Source: Mesorhizobium sp. M4B.F.Ca.ET.058.02.1.1 (GTDB lineage: Bacteria > Pseudomonadota > Alphaproteobacteria > Rhizobiales > Rhizobiaceae). From it: a DNA stretch of 64,000 nucleotides. Below are positions 55,153-63,281 of the stretch, in pieces. A model generated the notes under the pieces. That model saw only the letters and a list, made by a program, of their open reading frames with translations, did not search any database and was not told the origin of the DNA. The stretch covers positions 372,001-436,000 of the forward strand of contig NZ_CP034450.1 in NCBI RefSeq assembly GCF_003952505.1, written 5' to 3'. A program made the position numbers and the translations under genes. Each line of letters opens with the position of its first letter. The first letter of the stretch is position 1.

Positions 55153-55293
55153 TTAGACCGCCTTGCGAGCGACGTAGTGGATGTCGCTGCGGCTGATGCC
55201 GAGGTCGGTCAGTTCACGGTTCGACAGGCGGCTCAGCTCGGAGACGGTGTCCCGGTAGCGGCGCCAGTTGCGGTAGTTGCGGATCAGGTTCAT
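55153..55293 (-). CDS. DUF1127 small protein, first copy
   Basis: 46 residues from ATG 55293 (MNLIRNYRNWRRYRDTV), with LSRLSNRELTDLGISRSDI as the DUF1127 core, ending YVARKAV. It is the upstream member of a tandem pair, 51 bases before the second copy, and both appear to come from one duplication. Length, charge (Arg/Lys-rich) and context suggest an RNA-binding or RNA-chaperone role in stress responses. A possible heat-shock-sigma-type promoter lies upstream at 55346-55375. Confidence 0.92.
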   Translation of the reverse strand: MNLIRNYRNWRRYRDTVSELSRLSNRELTDLGISRSDIHYVARKAV

Positions 55294-55345
55294 GGTAGTG
55301 CTCGTTTCGTCTTTCGTTCGGGTCATTCCGTTTGTGTACGAACAG

Positions 55346-55375
55346 AAAATAGGTGGGGTCATATCGATTTAAAAG
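55346..55375 (-). promoter_or_regulatory. Candidate promoter of the DUF1127-cuckoo RNA operon
   Basis: On the minus strand CTTTTA and CCTATTTT are 16 bases apart. This loosely resembles RpoH-type promoters (CTTG.. and C-T-A-T-A-T-like -10). The Rhodobacter counterpart is driven by RpoH sigma factors. The match is weak, and the rest of the 231-base gap to 55525 has no gene. Confidence 0.3.
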
Positions 55376-55524
55376 TGCCATTGGCGCATGGCAGCAATGC
55401 AAATTGTGCAATGCAACACTAACGGCCATACGGCTTCGACATAAAGAAGCCCGAATCCGAAAATGCCGTGGTGTCAACGGTTTGACCGTGTGGGCTGGAA
55501 AAAGATCGAGGGCAGGGGGAAGGC

Positions 55525-56643
55525 ATGGCGAGTTATGCGTCGCGGGTCAGGTCCGACATCGCCCGATGGCGGCAGGCTGGGCTGATCGATACGCCGACAG
55601 CCGAGGCGTTGACGCGCGATGTCGAAGCCAATGATCGGAGGTCGCTGAGCTTCGGGTCGATCCTGGCGATGATGGCGGCGCTTTTGTTCGGTGCCGCTAT
55701 CCTGATCTTCGTCGCCGCCAATTGGGAAGCCATCCCACGGCTCGTTCGCGTCGCGGCGCTGTTCGCCGTCATCGTCGCCGGCTACGTCGGCGGCGCGGTG
55801 CTGAAGACACGCGACCATGGGGCAATCGGCGAGGCGCTGTGGATCGTGGCGGCGGCCGCTTTCGGCGGTTCGATCGCGCTGATCGGCCAGATGTACCACC
55901 TGACAGGCGACGAGGCCTCGGCGCTGCTCACATGGGGAGCCGGCACGGCCTTGGCGGCGGTCGCGTTGCGCTCGAACCCGCTCACCGTCGCCTCCCTCGG
56001 CATCGCCGACGCCTGGCTGCTTCTCAAATGGGGCGGTTTTTTCCGGCGCTCGGAATTTCCCCATCTCTTCGCAGCCATTGCGCTGGTGCTGTTCGCGATT
56101 TCGTTCTGGACCCGCAGCCGGGCGGCGCGGCATCTGATCATTCTGTCGGTCCTCTTCTATCTCGTGCTGCTGTCAATGGATCACAACACGCTGCAGGTCT
56201 CCGTTCCGCTGACGTTCGTTTCGGCGCTACTTTTTGCCGCCGCGGTCTTCGCCGCCGCACCGGTCGACAGAATCGTGCAGCTTGGCGGCCGGCTGCCCCT
56301 GCACGCGCTGATCGGCTTCCTCACCGGCATGGCGATGATCCAGTTCGAACTGGCCGACGAGGCGAGCTACAATGGCGCCTTCGCCATTGCCTCGGCGGTC
56401 GCGCTTGCCGCCATTGTCGCGGCGATCATGCTGGGTGGCCGCGAGAGCAGGGGCCTGCGCTGGGTCGCCTATGCCGGCTTCGCCTTTGAGCTCGCCATCA
56501 TCTATGTGGTGATGTTGCAGTCGATGCTTGGCACCGCCGGCTTCTTCCTGGCCGCTGCAGTGCTGCTCGGCATAATGGCGCTGGTCATCATCCGCGTCGA
56601 AAAACGCATGAACGCGCCGACCACCGAAGGAGCCAAGGCATGA
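55525..56643 (+). CDS. DUF2157 integral membrane protein
   Basis: 372 residues. A cytosolic start (about 1-45) with DIARWRQAGLIDTPTAEAL is the DUF2157 signature. At least ten hydrophobic segments follow. The start at ATG 55525 follows GGGGGAAGGC. The role of DUF2157 proteins is unknown; they are often found with GDYXXLXY-domain proteins, as here. Overlap with the next gene is four bases (ATGA). Confidence 0.88.
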   Translation: MASYASRVRSDIARWRQAGLIDTPTAEALTRDVEANDRRSLSFGSILAMMAALLFGAAILIFVAANWEAIPRLVRVAALFAVIVAGYVGGAVLKTRDHGAIGEALWIVAAAAFGGSIALIGQMYHLTGDEASALLTWGAGTALAAVALRSNPLTVASLGIADAWLLLKWGGFFRRSEFPHLFAAIALVLFAISFWTRSRAARHLIILSVLFYLVLLSMDHNTLQVSVPLTFVSALLFAAAVFAAAPVDRIVQLGGRLPLHALIGFLTGMAMIQFELADEASYNGAFAIASAVALAAIVAAIMLGGRESRGLRWVAYAGFAFELAIIYVVMLQSMLGTAGFFLAAAVLLGIMALVIIRVEKRMNAPTTEGAKA

Positions 56644-57221
56644 CCGGCAAAAGACTGATCATCTCGGCGCTGCTGCTGGCGCTCGTCCAGATCGGCTTCC
56701 TCGGATGGATCATCGTCGGCAGGGCCGCAATCCTGCGGGATGGCAAGGAGGTCCTCCTGAAGGTCGAGCCGATCGATCCGCGCGATCTTCTGCGCGGCGA
56801 CTATATCGTGCTGGGCTACGAGATCTCGCGCATCCCAGTGAAGCTGATCGCCAACATTCCGCCCGGCAAGTTCACCAGCAACGACTCAGAGCTCGTCGTC
56901 AGGTTGAAGCAGGGCGTCGAAGGCTATTGGCAGCCGAGCGCAGCCTGGTTTGATGCCGCACCGATGCCTGCGGCCTCCGACGAGGTCGACATCGTCGGGC
57001 AGGTGGCCGATGGCTGGGACCTGCGCGAGCCCGAAGCGACGATCGCGCCGGACTACGGCATCGAGCGCTTCTATCTGCCGGAAGGCGAGGGCATGGCGAT
57101 CCAGAACGACATGCGGGTGCGGCCGTTCGCCGTCCGTGTCGCCATCGCCGCAAACGGGACACCGCAGGTCAAGGCGTTGATGGATGGCGACAAGACGCTG
57201 TTCGAGGAGCCGCTCTACTAG
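56640..57221 (+). CDS. GDYXXLXY-domain membrane protein
   Basis: 193 residues. An N-terminal membrane helix (LIISALLLALVQIGFLGWIIVG) and the family motif GDYIVLGYEI after DPRDLLR define it. The rest is a soluble extracytoplasmic domain with a second motif-like YGIERFYLPEGEG. It is translationally coupled with the DUF2157 gene, suggesting a joint membrane function that remains undefined. A 63-base gap separates it from the HAL-like gene. Confidence 0.9.
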   Translation: MTGKRLIISALLLALVQIGFLGWIIVGRAAILRDGKEVLLKVEPIDPRDLLRGDYIVLGYEISRIPVKLIANIPPGKFTSNDSELVVRLKQGVEGYWQPSAAWFDAAPMPAASDEVDIVGQVADGWDLREPEATIAPDYGIERFYLPEGEGMAIQNDMRVRPFAVRVAIAANGTPQVKALMDGDKTLFEEPLY

Positions 57222-57284
57222 GGGCGGCCGCACCCGTGCGCATCTCGCGAAAACCTTGGATCTCCCGTCCGAGCAGTGTGAAGC

Positions 57285-58733
57285 ATGACAATTGAACTGA
57301 CGGCGCGCGGAGACATCAACCTCGATGCGGTCTTTCGTGTCGCCTGGCGGAAGGAGCCGGTGCGGATTAGCGACAAGGCTTTGCGTCGGATCGAGGAATG
57401 CCGCGCCTCGTTTCTGCGTCTCATCGAGACGGATCCCGCACCGATCATCTATGGCGTCACCACGGCGATGGGCGAACTGGCGAGCCGCAAGCTCGAGCGT
57501 GACGAGCGCGACCGCCATGCGCGCATCAAGGCGTTCGCTGCCGCGACCTCTTTCGGCGAGCCGCTGCCGGAGCGCGTGGTCAGGGCGATCGTGCTTGCCC
57601 GTCTCACCAACTTCATTGAAGGCAATGCCGCCACCTCGCCGCGCATCGCGCAAGCTGTTGCCGCCATGCTGGACGGCGGGCCGATGCCGATCGTGCCGTC
57701 GCAGGGCCAGGGCGGCGCCGGCGAGATCCTGGCTCTCTATCCGCTGTTCGCCGGGCTTTCGACGCGCTTCGACCTGGAGGTCAAGGAGCGGGGATCGCTC
57801 ATCAACGGCTCGCCCTGCGCGGCGGCGCTGGTGGCGGACGCCGCGCTCGCGGCGCGCCGCCGCATCGGCCTCGCGCACAAGGTGTTTGCGCTGTCGATCG
57901 AAGCCTTTCGCGCACCGCTCGAACATTACGACGCCGCACTCGACGGGCTTTGGGGCGACGAACACGAGGCGGCAGCGCTGCAAGGTTTGAGGGAATATCT
58001 CACCGGCGCCGGCGACGGACGGCGCAACTACCAGGCGCCGGTCAGCTACCGCATCGTGCCGCGCGTGCTTGGCCAGGCGCATCGCGCGCTTTCCGGCGCG
58101 GAACGGGCGGCGACCGTGTCGCTGGCGTCGATCTCGGACAATCCGGTCTACGTACCGCCGGACGAGGCGTATCCGCTCGGGCGCTGCATCAGCACCGGCG
58201 GCTATCACAATGCGATGGCCACGCCTGCGCTCGACGATCTGGCAGCGATCTGGGCCGACGTCTGCCTGCTCTGCGACCGCCACGCCTCGAAGCTCCTGAA
58301 CGGTAAGGTCTCCCTGCTGCCCGATCTTTTGATGACGGACCGGCATTGGGCCGACAGCGACGGCCACGGCAATGTCGGCTATGTGCCGATGGCGATCACC
58401 GGTTATCTGGAGCAGGCGAAGCTCGCGGCGCAACGCACCTTCATCCCAGGAACGGAATCTGCCGGTGCCGGCCAGGACGATGTCGCGACCACGGCGTTCC
58501 TCGCCTGGACCAAGGAGGCGACCGCCGGCCGCTGCCTCGACGCGGCGATGGCGATGCTGGCGATGATCGCCTCGCAGGCCCTTCACGTCACCGGCCGCGA
58601 GGCACCGCCTGCGCTGCAGCCGTTCGTTGCCGACGTCAGGACCATCGTACCGGCGGTCGGGGCCGACCGCGTGCTCGGTCCTGAACTGGCGGGATTGAGC
58701 GAATGGTTCACCGGCAAGGTCTTCGAGACGTGA
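57285..58733 (+). CDS. HAL/PAL-family protein lacking the MIO-forming triad
   Basis: 482 residues with the histidine/phenylalanine ammonia-lyase fold: IIYGVTTAMGELASRKL (the Tyr loop), NFIEGNAATSPRI, LINGSPCAAALVAD, ASISDNPVY and YQAPVSYRIVPRVLGQAH are all in the usual order and spacing. At the place where active lyases have Ala-Ser-Gly in GSVGASGDL, this sequence reads GQGGAGEIL (residues 141-149). The serine is lost and residues 145-147 are Ala-Gly-Glu, so the MIO electrophile cannot form by the normal route. The protein may bind amino acids or act in another way. The start follows no strong ribosome site. It is followed by tRNA-Leu on the other strand. Confidence 0.85.
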   Translation: MTIELTARGDINLDAVFRVAWRKEPVRISDKALRRIEECRASFLRLIETDPAPIIYGVTTAMGELASRKLERDERDRHARIKAFAAATSFGEPLPERVVRAIVLARLTNFIEGNAATSPRIAQAVAAMLDGGPMPIVPSQGQGGAGEILALYPLFAGLSTRFDLEVKERGSLINGSPCAAALVADAALAARRRIGLAHKVFALSIEAFRAPLEHYDAALDGLWGDEHEAAALQGLREYLTGAGDGRRNYQAPVSYRIVPRVLGQAHRALSGAERAATVSLASISDNPVYVPPDEAYPLGRCISTGGYHNAMATPALDDLAAIWADVCLLCDRHASKLLNGKVSLLPDLLMTDRHWADSDGHGNVGYVPMAITGYLEQAKLAAQRTFIPGTESAGAGQDDVATTAFLAWTKEATAGRCLDAAMAMLAMIASQALHVTGREAPPALQPFVADVRTIVPAVGADRVLGPELAGLSEWFTGKVFET

Positions 58734-58764
58734 CCGTGGCGACTCGGTTTGTCAGCCGATGGGC

Positions 58765-58847
58765 TGGTGCGGGTAGAGGGACTCGAACCCCCACGTTTTC
58801 ACGCCAGAACCTAAATCTGGTGCGTCTACCAATTCCGCCATACCCGC
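58765..58847 (-). tRNA. tRNA-Leu (anticodon TAG)
   Basis: A class II tRNA with acceptor GCGGGTA / TACCCGC. The anticodon stem CCAGA/TCTGG holds loop TTTAGGT (anticodon TAG), followed by a short variable arm and the T-loop TTCGAGT. CCA is encoded. Confidence 0.95.
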
Positions 58848-59190
58848 GTCGCCCGGCAATCCCATGTAGCCATCATTCTGTCAATGTCGCGATCAAAATG
58901 ACCCTCAACCGCCTGAATGCGAAGATAGTTGAAAATTAGGCTGGCCTGTGACAAAAGGCGTGTCGAATGTGACGGGACGCGACGATCCGCTTCTACAGAA
59001 TGTGATAAGAAGTAGGAAAAACAAAGACTTATTCACATTTTGGAACGCAGTTTGGAAAGGCTTTGAGCCGCTTTAGCGGTCAAACCGCAAGTTTCCGTTA
59101 CCAAAAGCCATTCCCGGCAAGATTATACCGGCAGGCTGTAAGCGGCATGGGCCGTCTGGCAGTCTCATGGGTGAGAACAAAGGTTTTATG
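58848..59190. other. Upstream region of trigger factor with an imperfect inverted repeat
   Basis: This AT-richer 343-base gap between tRNA-Leu and tig must contain the tig promoter. AATGTGATAAG (58999-59009) and CTTATTCACATT (59028-59039) are inverted copies with one bulged base, a possible regulator site or mRNA hairpin. No gene or conserved riboswitch is seen. Confidence 0.35.
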
Positions 59191-60681
59191 ATGCAGGTCA
59201 CCGAAACGCTCAACTCCGGTCTCAAGCGCGAGATCAAGATCACCGTGCCGGCCGGTGACATGGAAGCCAAGCTGATGGCGCGGCTTACGGATGCCCGCAA
59301 CAAGGTTCGCATCAATGGCTTCCGCCCCGGCAAAGTGCCGGTGCAGCACCTGCGCAAGGTCTACGGCAAGTCGTTCATGGCCGAGGTCGTCAACGAGATC
59401 CTCAACGATTCGACGCGTTCGATCATCACCGGGCGCGGCGAGAAGGCCGCCATGCAGCCTGAAGTGATCATGACCGAGGACGAGAAAGAGGCCGAAAAGA
59501 TCCTGGCCGGCGGCGCCGATTTCGAGTTCCGCCTCAACTACGAGATCATCCCGGCGATCGAGATCAAGGATTTCTCCGACATCAAGGTGACACGCCAGGT
59601 GTTCGATGTGCCGGACACGGAAATCGACGAGCAGGTCAAGCGCATCGCGGAATCGGCGCGCAGCTATGAGCCGAAGACCGGCAAGGCAGCCGAAGGCGAC
59701 CGCGTGACCATTGACTATGTCGGCAAGATCGGTGGCGAGGCGTTCTCCGGCGGCGCCGGCAACGACCAGCCGCTGGTGTTGGGTTCCAAAGAGTTCATCC
59801 CGGGCTTCGAGGACCAGCTGATCGGCGCCAAGGCCGGCGACGAGAAGCAGGTCACCGTCACCTTCCCGGAAAACTACCAGGCTGCGCATCTGGCCGGCAA
59901 GGAAGCCACCTTCGACGTCACCGTCAAGGAAGTGGCGAAGCCGGGCGAACTCGAGATCAATGACGAGACGGCCAAGAACCTCGGCCTGGAATCGCTGGAG
60001 CGCCTGCGCGAGATCGTGCGCGGCCAGATCGAGAACCAGTTCGGCTCGATGACGCGCCAGAAGGTCAAGCGCCAGCTGCTCGACCAGCTCGACGCATCCT
60101 ATTCGTTCGAGGCGCCCTCGAAGCTCGTCGAGGCCGAGTTCAACAACATCTGGAACCAGGTCAACCGCGATCTGGAAGCCGCCGGCCGCACCTTCGCCGA
60201 CGAAGAGACGACGGAAGAAGAGGCGCGCGCGGAATATATGCGCCTGGCGGAGCGCCGCGTGCGCCTCGGCCTGGTGCTCGCCGAAATCGGCGAGAAGGCC
60301 GGCGTCACCGTCTCTGACGAGGAATTGCAGCGCGGCCTGTTCGAGCAGGTTCGCCGCTTTCCCGCCAACCAGCAGCAGGAAGCCTTCGAGTTCTACCGCA
60401 ACAACCCGGACGCGCTGAACACGCTGCGCGCGCCGATGTTCGAGGAGAAGGTGGTCGACCATCTGCTCGGCCAGATCTCCGTCACCGACGTCAAGGTCGG
60501 CAAGGAAGAACTGATGGCCGACGACGAGGACAGCGAGACCGTGGCCAAGGCGAAGCCGGCGAAAAAGGCTGCATCGAAGAAGGCCGAAGCCAAGGCAAGT
60601 GAAGCCAAGGCCGGCGACGACGCAGAGGAACCAAAAAAGAAGGCGGCGCCGAAAAAGAAGGCCGCCAAGGACGCCGAGTAA
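59191..60681 (+). CDS. tig: Trigger factor, ribosome-associated chaperone and peptidyl-prolyl isomerase
   Basis: 496 residues from ATG 59191 ([15 protein letters not shown]), with AAGG seven bases upstream; eight earlier in-frame codons are open. The ribosome-binding signature [21 protein letters not shown] lies near residue 42. The FKBP domain (about 150-245) has [20 protein letters not shown] and [18 protein letters not shown]. The C-terminal arms follow, ending in a Lys/Ala-rich tail. It binds nascent chains at the ribosome exit. Terminated by a strong hairpin. Confidence 0.97.
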   Translation: MQVTETLNSGLKREIKITVPAGDMEAKLMARLTDARNKVRINGFRPGKVPVQHLRKVYGKSFMAEVVNEILNDSTRSIITGRGEKAAMQPEVIMTEDEKEAEKILAGGADFEFRLNYEIIPAIEIKDFSDIKVTRQVFDVPDTEIDEQVKRIAESARSYEPKTGKAAEGDRVTIDYVGKIGGEAFSGGAGNDQPLVLGSKEFIPGFEDQLIGAKAGDEKQVTVTFPENYQAAHLAGKEATFDVTVKEVAKPGELEINDETAKNLGLESLERLREIVRGQIENQFGSMTRQKVKRQLLDQLDASYSFEAPSKLVEAEFNNIWNQVNRDLEAAGRTFADEETTEEEARAEYMRLAERRVRLGLVLAEIGEKAGVTVSDEELQRGLFEQVRRFPANQQQEAFEFYRNNPDALNTLRAPMFEEKVVDHLLGQISVTDVKVGKEELMADDEDSETVAKAKPAKKAASKKAEAKASEAKAGDDAEEPKKKAAPKKKAAKDAE

Positions 60682-60706
60682 CGCGCGTACCAGACTTGAA
60701 TTTGCC

Positions 60707-60732
60707 AAAGGCCGCCCTCGGGCGGCCTTTTT
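60707..60732 (+). terminator. Terminator after tig
   Basis: The 11-base stem AAAGGCCGCCC / GGGCGGCCTTT with minimal loop is followed by TT. Confidence 0.9.
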
Positions 60733-60860
60733 CGTTGAGGCCTGGTGTTGTGGCTTCGGCGCAACAGCGGCGTGCTCGAATGGTGGCGCGCGGCTGGCGA
60801 TACGAAACCTTGATGATTATCTGCGCTTGTGTCGCGAAACAGAGGGCGTTGGAGGCATCG

Positions 60861-61385
60861 TTGAGGCGGTTCGTCGAAAAGGGCGGCGTGGTGGCGGCGG
60901 CGCTCGCTTTCATCTCTGCCTGCGGCGTGGCCGAGGCCGATGCCGCTCTCGACAATTGGCGTTTCGATACCAGCAATGACGGTCTGGTCACCGCCTCGCT
61001 TTATGCCGACAACAAGCTTCTCACCGGTGGCGGCGCGCTGGGCTACAGTCCGGTGCTGACCATCGCCTGCCAGCCGGGTGGCGAGCCGCACTGGAGCGAA
61101 TGGGTGCAGCTCAACGATGCCGTGTCCGCCAGCCGCAAGATCACCATGTCGGTTACTGTCGACGGCGACCGCAAATTCGATGAGAGCTGGTCCGTCGGTA
61201 CGCGCGGCAAGGTGCTGGTCAGGGATGGCGCCGATGGCATCAAGCGGCTGGTGCCGGCGAGCCGGCTTCTGCTTTCCTGGCGCTTCGGCCTGCTGGCGGG
61301 ACGCGGCGAGGCGGATTTCGACCTTTCCGGACTTGGCGAGGCGGTCGACAGGATCGCCGGGGCTTGCAACACCGATCCACCCTGA
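60861..61385 (+). CDS. Secreted protein resembling TagO/VasI
   Basis: About 174 residues from TTG 60861, which has GGAGG at 60851-60855; an ATG at 60813 gives a longer, less convincing leader. A signal peptide ends GVAEADA, followed by ALDNWRFDTSNDGLVTASLYADN. The pattern of an early W, a PVLTIACQPG strand and late LLLSWRFGLLAGRGEADFDLSGL resembles TagO/VasI-type proteins linked to type VI secretion. No other type VI gene is in the window, so a general periplasmic role is equally possible. Confidence 0.65.
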   Translation: MRRFVEKGGVVAAALAFISACGVAEADAALDNWRFDTSNDGLVTASLYADNKLLTGGGALGYSPVLTIACQPGGEPHWSEWVQLNDAVSASRKITMSVTVDGDRKFDESWSVGTRGKVLVRDGADGIKRLVPASRLLLSWRFGLLAGRGEADFDLSGLGEAVDRIAGACNTDPP

Positions 61386-61570
61386 GCGCGTCCTAAACCA
61401 TCGCAATCTCTGGCTTTTTCTATCCGCCGTTCGGAATCCGTGGTATGTAGGTGCCGCAATTCCACTGCGGCAGTGCGGATATTCCGTACTTGCCATCAAA
61501 GGGCGCAAGCCGACGTGATCGGCTGCGTGAATCGTCCAAGGCAGGATGACGACCAGGGAGGAAGTGCCAT

Positions 61571-61951
61571 ATGCGCGCCATCGCATTTATTGCAGCCGTG
61601 TCCGTAACAGCCTTCACCGCCCATCCCTCGCAGGCGCAGGACGCCGCGGCGGGTGAGAAGGTTTTCGTCAAATGCAAGGTCTGCCACATCGCGGACGAGG
61701 ACAAGAACAAGATCGGCCCTTCATTGCATGGCGTTATTGGCCGCACGGCGGGCACGCACCCTGATTTCGCATACTCCCAGGCGATGATCGATGCCGGCAA
61801 GTCCGGCGTCAAATGGGACGACCCGACGCTGACGACCTATCTTCACGATCCCAAGGCCATGGTCAAAGGGACCAAGATGGCGTTTGCCGGTCTCAAGAAC
61901 GACCAGGACGTGGCCAACGTCATCGCCTATCTCAAGCAGTTCTCGCAATAG
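61571..61951 (+). CDS. Class I cytochrome c (c550/c552 type)
   Basis: 126 residues. The signal peptide ends SQAQD, the heme-binding site is CKVCH, and the axial Met is in [24 protein letters not shown] and VIAYLKQFS complete the c2-like fold. It would carry electrons in the periplasm between complex III and terminal oxidases or denitrification enzymes. The GGAGG-like site upstream is good. It is followed by ctaB after 34 bases. Confidence 0.92.
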   Translation: MRAIAFIAAVSVTAFTAHPSQAQDAAAGEKVFVKCKVCHIADEDKNKIGPSLHGVIGRTAGTHPDFAYSQAMIDAGKSGVKWDDPTLTTYLHDPKAMVKGTKMAFAGLKNDQDVANVIAYLKQFSQ

Positions 61952-61985
61952 TCATTCTTCCTGCCTCCATCGGTGGTCGCCTGCA

Positions 61986-62915
61986 ATGTCGACTAGGGAA
62001 AGCCGCCTCGAGGACAACGGCATTCGCCTCTCGGAAGCGACGGCCGCCGATTTCTTCGCGCTGCTCAAACCGCGCGTCATGGCGCTTGCCGTCTTCACTG
62101 CTTTCGTCGGCTTGATGGTGGCGCCCGGCGTGATGAACCCGGTCATCGCCGTGATCGCGATCGCGGCGATCGCCATCGGGGCAGGTGCGGCCGGTGCGCT
62201 CAACATGTGGTACGACGCCGATATCGATGCGTTGATGACGCGTACGTCGAAGCGGCCGGTGCCTTCGGGCCGCGTCACGCCGGGCGAAGCGCTCGGCTTT
62301 GGCCTGGTGCTTTCGGCGCTCTCAGTGATGACGCTGGGCGTGCTGGTTGGCTGGCTCGCGGCGTCGCTGCTTGCCTTCACCATCTTCTTTTACGTCGTGA
62401 TCTACACGATGTGGCTGAAGCGTTCGACGCCGCAGAACATCGTCATCGGCGGTGCGGCGGGCGCGCTTCCTCCGGTCATCGGCTGGGCGGCCGCCACCGG
62501 TGCCGTCGGTGTCGAAAGCCTCATCCTGTTCCTGATCATCTTCCTGTGGACGCCGCCGCATTTCTGGGCGCTGGCCTTGTTCAAGGTCGGCGACTACGCC
62601 GCCGCCGGTATTCCGATGATGCCGAACGTGGCGGGCGAGGCTTCAACGCGCAGACAGATCTTCGCCTACGCGCTCATCCTGGCGCCGATCGGGGTGCTGC
62701 CCTGGCCTTTCGGATTCGCCAGCGGATTCTACGGGGTCGTCGCAGCGGCGCTGGGTATCGGTTTCATCTGGCGTGCCTGGAAGGTGCTGGCCGCTCGCGA
62801 CAATGAGATGACGCCGGCAAAGGCGCTGTTTGCTTTTTCGATCGCTTATCTCTTCGCGATTTTCGCCACGCTGCTCTGCGACAGGATCGTTTCGCGCGTG
62901 GTCGCCTCACTCTGA
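61986..62915 (+). CDS. ctaB: Protoheme IX farnesyltransferase (heme o synthase)
   Basis: 309 residues with about eight membrane helices. The prenyl-diphosphate site [28 protein letters not shown] motif is visible as [15 protein letters not shown] and KRPVPSG, and the second loop is [16 protein letters not shown]. It adds farnesyl to heme b to make heme o for cytochrome oxidases. coxAB and ctaG are not next to it, so either this is an extra copy or the oxidase genes lie elsewhere; the preceding cytochrome c may be its operon partner. Confidence 0.95.
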   Translation: MSTRESRLEDNGIRLSEATAADFFALLKPRVMALAVFTAFVGLMVAPGVMNPVIAVIAIAAIAIGAGAAGALNMWYDADIDALMTRTSKRPVPSGRVTPGEALGFGLVLSALSVMTLGVLVGWLAASLLAFTIFFYVVIYTMWLKRSTPQNIVIGGAAGALPPVIGWAAATGAVGVESLILFLIIFLWTPPHFWALALFKVGDYAAAGIPMMPNVAGEASTRRQIFAYALILAPIGVLPWPFGFASGFYGVVAAALGIGFIWRAWKVLAARDNEMTPAKALFAFSIAYLFAIFATLLCDRIVSRVVASL

Positions 62916-62984
62916 TCCCGATGGGCATGAGCCAGGTTCGCAGCCGCAGCCCGCGGGCCGCCTAGAACCTTGCTTCCAAAGCCA

Positions 62985-63065
62985 TCACGCCGGCAGCGCA
63001 AAGAATCCGAGCAGCAGCAGAATGAGTATCCCAAGGCCGAGTATGAGAAGCGTCCGAGTGTCCAT
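62985..63065 (-). CDS. Possible 26-residue hydrophobic peptide
   Basis: ATG at 63065 with AAGGTG at good distance. The product is almost entirely one membrane helix (RTLLILGLGILILLLLGFF) ending ALPA. Peptides of this form occur as unannotated membrane proteins in rhizobia. It lies between convergent-facing ends, with no other gene in 62916-63281. Confidence 0.4.
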   Translation of the reverse strand: MDTRTLLILGLGILILLLLGFFALPA

Positions 63066-63281
63066 GACCTTCACCTTCGACCTGCAGGAGAATAGCGAAA
63101 AAAGGATCTTCGAGCCAGCCTGTGCTTGGGCCCACCCGGATCCCTTGCCGACAAAGGGCGACAAGTCCCGCGCAAAAGTGTATGGTGTTTGTGGTGCAGG
63201 TTGCGGTTTGCGTGACCAATCACGCAGAACGATAGCACCATGAAACCGCGACCGCGCCGGACCTGATCTGGAGGAATGGTC

